Assembly (NCBI GenBank): GCA_937950415.1
Contig: CALFDL010000254.1
Location: 1 to 46,112, forward strand
Direction: 5' to 3'
Source: an uncultured Collinsella sp.
GTDB taxonomy: Bacteria > Actinomycetota > Coriobacteriia > Coriobacteriales > Coriobacteriaceae
Length of the DNA stretch: 46,112 bases
The notes under the pieces were generated by a model. That model saw only the letters and a list, made by a program, of their open reading frames with translations. It was not told the origin of the DNA and ran no database searches. The translations under genes were made by a program, and so were the position numbers. This document shows positions 40,306-46,112 of the stretch, in pieces (positions within the stretch are counted from its first letter, which is position 1; the number at the start of each line of letters is the position of its first letter).

Positions 40306-41178
40306 CTAGGAGAACATGCCGGTGAGGTAATCATTCAGCCGCTGATCCTTGGGCCGTTGGAAAATCTCGTCGGTCTCGTCGTACTCGACCATATCGCCCA
40401 TGTAGAAGAACGCCGTGCGGTTGGACACGCGCGACGCCTGCTCCATGTTGTGCGTCACGATGACAATGGCGCGGTCGGCCACGATCGACGACATAAGGTC
40501 CTCGATCGCCAACGTCGAGATGGGGTCGAGCGCCGAGCAGGGCTCGTCAAACAGGATCACGTCGGGGTTGAGCGCCAGCGTGCGCGCGATACACAGGCGC
40601 TGCTGCTGACCGCCCGAAAGCGCATAGGCGCTCTTGTCGAGCTTGTCCTTGACCTCATCCCACAGCGCCGCGCCGCGCAGGCTCTCCTCGACCATGCGGT
40701 CGAGCTCGTCGCGATCGGTAATACCGTGGCGCTTGGGCGCAAACGTAATGTTGTCGCGGATGGACTTGCGAAACGGGTTGGGCTGCTGAAACACCATGCC
40801 AATGGAACGACGCAGCTCGTACGTGTTCTCGGTCTTGGTGTTCACGTTGCGCCCGCGGTAGTTGATCTCGCCCTCCACGCGGCAACCGCGAATCTCGCGA
40901 TTCATCAGGTTGAGGCTGCGCAAAAAGGTCGACTTACCGCAGCCCGAAGGCCCGATGAGCGCCGTGATCTCGCCCTTGTGGAAGTCAAGCGACGTGTTAT
41001 GCAGCGCATGGTGGTTGCCGTAGTACACGTTGACGTCCTTGGTGGAGAGCACGACCTCGTCGCTCACGGCCTTGCCGCTCACGCGCACGCGCTTCTCGCT
41101 CTCCCCCACGCTCGACAGAAAATCCTGGGTCTCGGACATGGCCGCCTCGGTTGCGGGCGTTGCATTCATCTCGCTCAT
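40306..41178 (-). CDS. pstB: Phosphate ABC transporter ATP-binding protein
   Basis: Energises high-affinity phosphate import through PstCA. The 290 residues have an extra hydrophilic N-terminus (about 1-40) before the cassette: Walker A GPSGCGKST (near 76), Q-loop MVFQQPNPF, signature LSGGQQQRLCIAR, Walker B ILFDEPCSALDP, and H-loop VTHNMEQA. The FQQPNPFRKSI stretch is specific for PstB. Its ATG overlaps the pstA stop by four bases (ATGA). Last gene of pstSCAB; a terminator follows. Confidence 0.97.
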   Translation of the reverse strand: MSEMNATPATEAAMSETQDFLSSVGESEKRVRVSGKAVSDEVVLSTKDVNVYYGNHHALHNTSLDFHKGEITALIGPSGCGKSTFLRSLNLMNREIRGCRVEGEINYRGRNVNTKTENTYELRRSIGMVFQQPNPFRKSIRDNITFAPKRHGITDRDELDRMVEESLRGAALWDEVKDKLDKSAYALSGGQQQRLCIARTLALNPDVILFDEPCSALDPISTLAIEDLMSSIVADRAIVIVTHNMEQASRVSNRTAFFYMGDMVEYDETDEIFQRPKDQRLNDYLTGMFS

Positions 41179-42101
41179 TCGGCCGTCATCTTCCTTGCCA
41201 GTTGCTTGCCCACGATACGGGCGACTACGTTAAACAGCAGCACGCAGATCATCAGCAGTGCCGCGGTGCCCCAGACGATCTGCTGAGCCTCGGGGCTGCC
41301 CTCGCCGTAAATCTTGTAGATGTGCACGGCGAGCGACTCGCCGGGACGGAACACGTTCCAAGCGCAGGTGGGGCTCGACAGGTTAAAGCTCAAGAAGTTC
41401 AGGCGAACCGGCGAGCTCATGCCCGAGGTAAAGAGCAGTGCTGCGGCCTCGCCAAACACGCGACCGGCCGAAAGCACGATGCCCGTCACGATGGCAGGCA
41501 TGGCCTCGGGGATCAGGATGTGCAGCGTGGCCTCCCAGCGAGTGAGGCCCATGGCCAGGCACGCATCGCGCTGGGCCTGCGGCACGTCCTCGAGCGCCTG
41601 CTGGATCACGCGCACCAGGATGGGGATGTTGAACATGGTGAGCGCGACGGCGCCGGAGATGATGGAGTACTTCCAGCCCAGCTGCACCGAGAACACCAGA
41701 AAACCGAACATGCCGACGACGATGGAAGGCAGCGAGGACAACGTCTCGATGGCGGTGGAGGCGATGTCGCGGATGGGTCCGTCCGGCGCGTACTCAACCA
41801 AAAAGACCGCGCCACCCAGGCTGATGGGCACCGAGATGATCAGGGTGATCAGCAGCAGGTAGAACGAGTCGAACAGCTGGTAGAGCACGCCGCCCTGCGT
41901 TCCGTTGGCGCGCGACGGCTCCGTGAGAAAGCCCGGCTGGAACAGCGTCGAGATGCCCTCGAACAGGATATAGGCCACCATGGAGACGACGATGAGCATG
42001 ACGATGGCGACGATCGCCGTCAACACGCCCGTGGCGAAGCGGTCCTGCTTTTGGACACGCCCGAGCCTCGCCTCGTCGATGTGGATACGCGTGCTAGCCA
42101 C
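41175..42101 (-). CDS. pstA: Phosphate ABC transporter permease PstA
   Basis: Membrane subunit of the phosphate importer. The 308 residues contain about six transmembrane helices, the first at residues 28-50, and the EAA-type cytoplasmic loop around QRDACLAMGLTRWEATLHILIPEAMPAIV. GTG at 42099-42101 is taken as the start. It overlaps the pstC stop by eight bases and begins near the normal N-terminus; a TTG eight codons upstream is the alternative. Translation is coupled to pstC and pstB. Confidence 0.94.
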   Translation of the reverse strand: MASTRIHIDEARLGRVQKQDRFATGVLTAIVAIVMLIVVSMVAYILFEGISTLFQPGFLTEPSRANGTQGGVLYQLFDSFYLLLITLIISVPISLGGAVFLVEYAPDGPIRDIASTAIETLSSLPSIVVGMFGFLVFSVQLGWKYSIISGAVALTMFNIPILVRVIQQALEDVPQAQRDACLAMGLTRWEATLHILIPEAMPAIVTGIVLSAGRVFGEAAALLFTSGMSSPVRLNFLSFNLSSPTCAWNVFRPGESLAVHIYKIYGEGSPEAQQIVWGTAALLMICVLLFNVVARIVGKQLARKMTAE

Positions 42102-43002
42102 GAGCCTTCGCCCCCTTGCGGCCAATGAGATGGATGATCAGGATGAAGATGAGACTCATGCCCATCAGCAGCAGGCCGAGCGCCCACAGAACATCGTCTT
42201 GGGCCGAGCCCTCGGCATAGACTGCCATGGACGTGGTGAGCGTGGTGGTGATGGTCGAAGCCGGCGACAGCAGCGACGTCGGCATGGCCTCGATACCGCC
42301 GATGACCATGCGCACGGCGAGCGTCTCGCCAAAGGCACGCGTCATGCCCAGGATGACTGCAGTCATGAGCGACGGCATGGCGGACTTGAGCACCACGTGC
42401 CAGATGGTCTGCCAGCGGGTGTAGCCCAGCGCGAGCGAGCCCTGGCGGTAGCCGTCGGGCACGGCGCGCAGGCCATCGACCGAAAGCGTGGTCATCGTCG
42501 GCAGAATCATGACCGCCAGCACGATGGCGCCGGGCAAGATGCCCAGGCCCGTGCTCACGTGGAAAACGCTCTTCATAAGACCGACGACCACGTGAAAACC
42601 GATCAGGCCAAAGACGACCGAGGGAATGCCGGTCAAAAGCTCAATGAGCGGCTGGAAGACCTTGGAGCCAAACTTAGGCTGGATCTCGACCGCAAAGATG
42701 GCAGAGCCGATAGCGATGGGCAGAGCGATGAGCGTGGAGAGCACCATGACCGCAAACGAGGTGACGATCAGGGGCAGGGCACCGGTATAGGGCAGACCGT
42801 TTTCGGCCGTGTTGGCCAGGTCCCACTTGGTACCGGTGAAAAACTCGACGACCGAGACGCCGTCCTTGACAAAAGCCGAGAGGCCCTTTTGGGCGACCAT
42901 GAAGATGAGCGCGGCAACGACAAGCGTCACGAGCGCTACGCACGCGCCCGTGACGCCCAAGCCCACGTTCTCAAGGTCGCGCTTTGGCAGCTGTTTTGCC
43001 AT
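42094..43002 (-). CDS. pstC: Phosphate ABC transporter permease PstC
   Basis: Second membrane subunit of the phosphate importer. The 302 residues have about six transmembrane helices, LPYTGALPLIVTSFAVMVLST, IPSVVFGLIGF (near 128) and the EAA loop GYRQGSLALGYTRWQTIWHVVLKSAMP. It lies 25 bases after pstS. Full length for the shorter PstC form. Confidence 0.95.
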   Translation of the reverse strand: MAKQLPKRDLENVGLGVTGACVALVTLVVAALIFMVAQKGLSAFVKDGVSVVEFFTGTKWDLANTAENGLPYTGALPLIVTSFAVMVLSTLIALPIAIGSAIFAVEIQPKFGSKVFQPLIELLTGIPSVVFGLIGFHVVVGLMKSVFHVSTGLGILPGAIVLAVMILPTMTTLSVDGLRAVPDGYRQGSLALGYTRWQTIWHVVLKSAMPSLMTAVILGMTRAFGETLAVRMVIGGIEAMPTSLLSPASTITTTLTTSMAVYAEGSAQDDVLWALGLLLMGMSLIFILIIHLIGRKGAKARG

Positions 43003-43027
43003 TGCAAACCTTTCCGAGGGCGAATAA

Positions 43028-43966
43028 TTACTTGGAGGAAACCTTGCCGCTGGCGTCCTTGACGACCTTCATGGCAGAGACGGGGATAAAACCCTGCTCC
43101 TCGACGAGCTTGCCCTGGACGTCATCGGAAAGCATAAAGTCCAGGAAAGCCTTGGTGGCCTCGTCGGCGTCCTTGGAGCAGTACATGTGCTCGGTCGCCC
43201 AGATCTTGAAGGAGTCGTCGGTGACGTTCTCGCTCTTGGGCTCGACGCCCTCGACCTTGATGGCGTTGAACTTGGAGTCGTCGAAGTGCGAGAAGTCGAG
43301 GTAGGAGATGGCGTTGTCGGTGCTGGCCATCTGAGTCTGGACGTCGCCGGACTTGTCGAGCTCGGCGTCGCCCTTAAAGTCGACAGCCTCGTCGCCAAAG
43401 ACGGCGGCCTCGAAGGTGGCGCGGGTGCCGGAGCCGGCCTTACGGTTGAGGACGACGATGGTCGCGTCGTCGCCGCCGACCTCCTTCCAGTTGGTGATCT
43501 GGCCGGAGAAGATGCCCTTGAGCTGCTCGAGGGACAGGTCGTCGACCTTGACGTTCTTGGAGACGACGGGGCCCATGCCCACGACGGCGACCTCGTGATC
43601 GACGAGGTTCTTGACCTGGTCGGCCTCGAGCTTGGTCTCGGCGAAGACGTCGGAGTTGCCGATGGTGACGGTGCCGGCGGCGACAGCGGTCAGGCCCTTG
43701 CCCGAACCGTTGCCCGAGCCGGAGATGGAGACGTCGGGGTTGGCGTCCATGAACTTCTCGGCAGCAGCCTCGACGAGAGCCTGGAACGAAGAGGCGCCGT
43801 CGTAGGTCACCTCGCCGGAGACGGACTCGGCAGCAGCGGCGCTACCCTTGTCGGCGGCGCCGGAGGCACCTGAGCCACCGCAACCAACAAGGCCGAGGCC
43901 CACGAAGCTGGCAAGACCACCAGCGAGGCCGAGGAACTGACGACGAGAATAAGCCTGATCGAGCAT
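43028..43966 (-). CDS. pstS: Phosphate-binding lipoprotein PstS
   Basis: Extracytoplasmic phosphate-binding protein of the importer. The 312 residues begin with a combined Tat- and lipoprotein-like signal: Ser7-Arg8-Arg9-Gln-Phe-Leu (twin-arginine motif) and the lipobox LVGC with lipidated Cys29, then a Gly/Ser/Ala linker. Ligand-binding motifs include YDGASSFQ near 55, GSGNGSGKGL near 83, RKAGSGTRATFE (near 177), and NAISYLDFSH. ATG at 43964-43966 has AAGGAAG four bases upstream; ATGs further out lack one. First gene of pstSCAB, with a candidate promoter at 44077-44106. Export by Tat rather than Sec is inferred from the twin arginines. Confidence 0.94.
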   Translation of the reverse strand: MLDQAYSRRQFLGLAGGLASFVGLGLVGCGGSGASGAADKGSAAAAESVSGEVTYDGASSFQALVEAAAEKFMDANPDVSISGSGNGSGKGLTAVAAGTVTIGNSDVFAETKLEADQVKNLVDHEVAVVGMGPVVSKNVKVDDLSLEQLKGIFSGQITNWKEVGGDDATIVVLNRKAGSGTRATFEAAVFGDEAVDFKGDAELDKSGDVQTQMASTDNAISYLDFSHFDDSKFNAIKVEGVEPKSENVTDDSFKIWATEHMYCSKDADEATKAFLDFMLSDDVQGKLVEEQGFIPVSAMKVVKDASGKVSSK

Positions 43967-44076
43967 GATCTTCCTTTCATACATGCGACTCGCGGGCACC
44001 CTGCCCGCTTTGCTGTTTGGAAAGATACGACCTCGATCGGGCGGAAGCCGCGCCAGCTGCGGTTTCTTACGGGCAT

Positions 44077-44106
44077 CTGATAGACCCTTACCGCAAGCGC
44101 TGTCCA
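44077..44106 (-). promoter_or_regulatory. Candidate pstS promoter
   Basis: On the minus strand TGGACA (44101-44106, five of six) and TATCAG (44077-44082, four of six) are separated by 18 bases, giving a leader of about 105 bases that includes a GCGGGCA-CCC-TGCCCGC hairpin (43993-44009). Phosphate starvation usually controls this operon, but no clear PhoP/PhoB box could be read. Confidence 0.45.
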
Positions 44107-44171
44107 GCCTTTACAAACGAATAACAATCCCCACCACAACCATGGCACGCCTTTTACACCGAAGGAAACTA

Positions 44172-44250
44172 GTCATTGGGGACGTTCTTAAACGACTAGT
44201 CGTTGGGGACGTTCTTGTTTGACTAGTCACTTAAGAACGTCCCCAATGAC
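44172..44250. repeat. Inverted repeat with GGGGACGTTCTTAA arms
   Basis: Perfect 20-base arms GTCATTGGGGACGTTCTTAA (44172-44191) and its complement (44231-44250) enclose a further direct copy of TTGGGGACGTTCTT (44202-44215) and two CTAGTC copies. It lies upstream of the pstS promoter, between divergently read-through regions. Resembles REP/BIME-type elements. Confidence 0.75.
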
Positions 44251-44264
44251 TACCCTCCCGCAAC

Positions 44265-44293
44265 TAAAAAAGCCCGGGCTGAAGCGCCGGGCT
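44265..44293 (-). terminator. Rho-independent terminator downstream of the M20 peptidase gene
   Basis: AAGCCCGG and CCGGGCTT arms with a nine-base loop, followed on the minus strand by TTTTTT. It lies about 135 bases after the peptidase stop; a second imperfect inverted repeat fills the space between (44328-44426). Confidence 0.75.
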
Positions 44294-44327
44294 TGTAATG
44301 CAAGTTAATTTCCAAGCAAAATGTTGG

Positions 44328-44426
44328 GGTTTCCCAGGTGCCCGAGATTGCCCCGAAAGAGGAGCGCCGCGTACTTTGGTACGCAAGCGACGGTTTGAGG
44401 GGCAAGGTCGGGTGCCTGGGGAAGTC
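44328..44426. repeat. Imperfect inverted repeat after the M20 peptidase gene
   Basis: TTCCCAGGTGCCCGA...TTGCCCC (from 44330) pairs imperfectly (roughly four in five positions) with GGGGCAAGGTCGGGTGCCTGGGGAA (to about 44425); the interior has GCGTAC-TTT-GGTACGC. Another REP-like element next to the GGGGACGTTC repeat. Confidence 0.6.
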
Positions 44427-45863
44427 CTACAGCTCGAGTTCGTTTAGACGGAGGATTGCCACGATATAGATCTTGAGCGCTTGCTTGAGCTGGTCCTCGT
44501 TGGCACACTCGTTGGGGCCGTGCATCTGGCCGCCCCACGCGGGCAGCTCCAGGCCGGTCTCCTCGGGGCCAAACGACACGGCGCGGGCAAAGTTGCGCGC
44601 GTACGTGCCGCCGCCCATGGCGAAGGGCTCGGCATGCTTGCCCGTAAACTCGTTATAGGTGTCGATAAGCGCCTTCACGGCCGGGTCGTCGGCCGAGACC
44701 GAGAACGGCACCTTGGCGCGGCCCACGCGATACGTCACGCCGAAGCGGCCCACGAGCGGCTCAAGCTGCTCGCACATGGTATCGGCGCTCGTGCTGTCGG
44801 GGAAACGCACGTCGATGACCTGCTCAATGTGGCCATCCACCACACGGATGACGCCGGGGTTGCACGTGAGCGGGCCAAACGCCGCACTCGTCGCATCAAT
44901 CCCCAGGCCGCGGCCATAAGCATCCGCGTGCACAAAGGCCAGGAACTTGACGAACTCGTGCTCGGCAGGCGTCAGCAGGCGCTCGCCGCGGGCGCCAAAC
45001 GCGTCCTCGGCCTCGCGCAGGTACGCCACGATCAGGCCGACGGCATTGATCGTGCCCTCGGGCATCGAGGCATGGCCACCGATACCGTGGGCGAAAATCT
45101 GCGCACGCCCGTTATCAAGCGCCGTGATCTCCAGGCGGTCGGCGTTCTCAACGGGCGCCGGCAGCTCATCGGCGGCAATCGCAAGCTCGCAGATGGACTG
45201 CGACGGAATAGCGTTGCTCGCCTCGGCACCGCTCCAGGACACAATGCGCCCGCCGTCGATCTTGGGGCTCACAAACGTCGCCCCAAACTGGCCCTTCTCG
45301 GCATTGCAGACCGGGAACTCGGCATCGGGCGTAAACAAAAAGTCGGGATCTGCGTAGTTCTCCAAATAATGGTGAACGTCGGACATGCCCACTTCTTCAT
45401 CGCAGCCCAGCAGCGCGCGGAAGGTATAGCGCGGGGTAATGCCGTGTTTGAGCAGGTAGGCGCCGGCGTAGAGCGACAGCACGGCCGGGCCTTTGTCGTC
45501 GATCACGCCGCGGCCGAGCAGCCAGCCCTCGCGACGCTCCATCGCAAACGGATCGGTGTTCCAACCGGGGCCGGCGGGAACCACGTCCACGTGGCAGATG
45601 GTCGCGAGCTGCTTGTCGCCGCGACCCGGGATATCGGCGATACCCACATAGCCCTCGTCGTCGCTCGTCTGGTAGCCGAGCTTTTGTGCGATACCGAGCG
45701 CGCAATCGAGCGCGTCACGGACCGGACGGCCAAACGGCGCGCCGGGCTCTGCATCGGCAGAAACTGCCACGGACGGATAACTCACCAGCTGCTCAATATC
45801 GGCGACGACATCCTCCCAGACCTCGTCGACATACTCGGCGACGCTCTGCTCCACCTGATTCAT
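44427..45863 (-). CDS. M20 family dipeptidase (PepV/Sapep-like)
   Basis: 478-residue cytoplasmic zinc dipeptidase of the M20 family. Metal and catalytic motifs: ICHVDVVPAG (HxD, near 88), GRGVIDDKGP (near 117), LGCDEEVGMSD (near 151), PDAEFPVCNAEKGQ, and HGIGGHASMPEGT (near 269), with a late MGGGTYARNF and GGQMHGPNE. The length and the large insert are those of PepV rather than of the shorter ArgE/DapE enzymes. ATG at 45861-45863 has AAGGAGG six bases upstream. Likely role: final breakdown of dipeptides taken up by a peptide-fermenting gut bacterium (inference). Single gene. Confidence 0.93.
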   Translation of the reverse strand: MNQVEQSVAEYVDEVWEDVVADIEQLVSYPSVAVSADAEPGAPFGRPVRDALDCALGIAQKLGYQTSDDEGYVGIADIPGRGDKQLATICHVDVVPAGPGWNTDPFAMERREGWLLGRGVIDDKGPAVLSLYAGAYLLKHGITPRYTFRALLGCDEEVGMSDVHHYLENYADPDFLFTPDAEFPVCNAEKGQFGATFVSPKIDGGRIVSWSGAEASNAIPSQSICELAIAADELPAPVENADRLEITALDNGRAQIFAHGIGGHASMPEGTINAVGLIVAYLREAEDAFGARGERLLTPAEHEFVKFLAFVHADAYGRGLGIDATSAAFGPLTCNPGVIRVVDGHIEQVIDVRFPDSTSADTMCEQLEPLVGRFGVTYRVGRAKVPFSVSADDPAVKALIDTYNEFTGKHAEPFAMGGGTYARNFARAVSFGPEETGLELPAWGGQMHGPNECANEDQLKQALKIYIVAILRLNELEL

Positions 45864-45917
45864 GGACGACCTCCTTACCAATGAGCGGCGAGCCTGCCCG
45901 CCCCTCACATCACATAC

Positions 45918-46112
45918 TTATATAGCGAAAAGTTTAGCAAGCTCGGCCACCGAGTGCACCACCGCATCGGCGCCCGCGGCCTCGTGCTCCCCCGGCGCCG
46001 CCGCACCCGAATAAATGCCGATGCACGGCACGCCCATCGCGTGCGCGCCCTCGACGTCGTTAAAGCGGTCGCCGATCATCACGGCCTCGTCCGCGGTCGC
46101 ACCCAGGGCCGC
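45918..46112 (-). CDS. HAD-superfamily hydrolase (Gph-like), 3' part only
   Basis: The last 64 codons of a gene that starts beyond the right edge. MIGDRFNDVEGAHAMGVPCIGI is motif IV of HAD phosphatases of the phosphoglycolate-phosphatase type (GDRxxDxxxA), followed by GAxDAVVHSVAELAKLF. The substrate cannot be read. The stop TAA at 45918-45920 lies 54 bases before the M20 peptidase start, so the two may be one transcript. Confidence 0.85.
   Translation of the reverse strand, partial: AALGATADEAVMIGDRFNDVEGAHAMGVPCIGIYSGAAAPGEHEAAGADAVVHSVAELAKLFAI

Noticed and set aside
44481..45884. A 467-codon plus-strand frame opposite the M20 peptidase
   Set aside because: Antisense to a gene with an ideal ribosome-binding site and full metal-binding motifs.

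Overview
The window looks like chromosomal DNA of a high-GC, strict or facultatively anaerobic actinobacterium of the class Coriobacteriia, most likely Collinsella or a near relative. The reasons are the overall GC-rich codon use with short AT-rich control regions, an actinobacterial-style division and wall (dcw) cluster without ftsA, fermentative genes (arginine deiminase pathway, phosphotransacetylase), and palindromic GGGAC-type intergenic repeats. This is inferred from gene content; no marker such as 16S rRNA is in the window. No rRNA, tRNA, CRISPR array, prophage or intact insertion sequence was seen.

Positions 1-19.2 kb, all on the minus strand (read from high to low coordinates): pyrG, xerD, a 460-base control region, then mraZ-rsmH-ftsL-ftsI, murF-mraY-murD-ftsW-murG-murC-murB-ftsQ, ftsZ, and a partial pgeF. 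This set makes UDP-MurNAc-pentapeptide, lipid I and lipid II, and builds the divisome. murE and ftsA are missing from their usual places. The control region before mraZ is dense: a near-consensus promoter, at least five TGGGG MraZ-type repeats, an 8-4-8 palindrome, and a 16-base dyad that recurs upstream of ftsZ. Positions 19.3-26.0 kb (minus): a small winged-helix protein, a DUF1846 protein, a 'hairpin island' of repeats, and an arginine deiminase locus arcA-arcB-arcD (no arcC in view) whose cistrons are separated by hairpins.

Positions 26.6-32.9 kb (plus): ppk1 with a long C-terminal tail, an RlmD/RumA-type rRNA methyltransferase, and a DJ-1 protein, Maf and a P1 peptidase. From 32.86 to 33.24 kb there is a set of large nested perfect palindromes between convergent genes. 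Then come glf and a family 2 glycosyltransferase (minus, galactofuranose-type glycan), pta (plus), an MntR/DtxR-type regulator, a Cof-type HAD phosphatase and an Uup-like ABC-F ATPase (all minus), the phosphate importer pstSCAB (minus, no phoU in view), a PepV-like M20 dipeptidase, and a partial HAD phosphatase at the right edge.

Most genes are ordinary housekeeping genes and were identified from family motifs. The parts that merit a second look are regulatory or repetitive: the mraZ and ftsZ control regions, the operator-like direct repeat upstream of arcA, the nested palindromes at 32.9-33.2 kb, the hairpin island at 21.5-22.0 kb, and the basic disordered tails shared by FtsQ, FtsW and FtsI.
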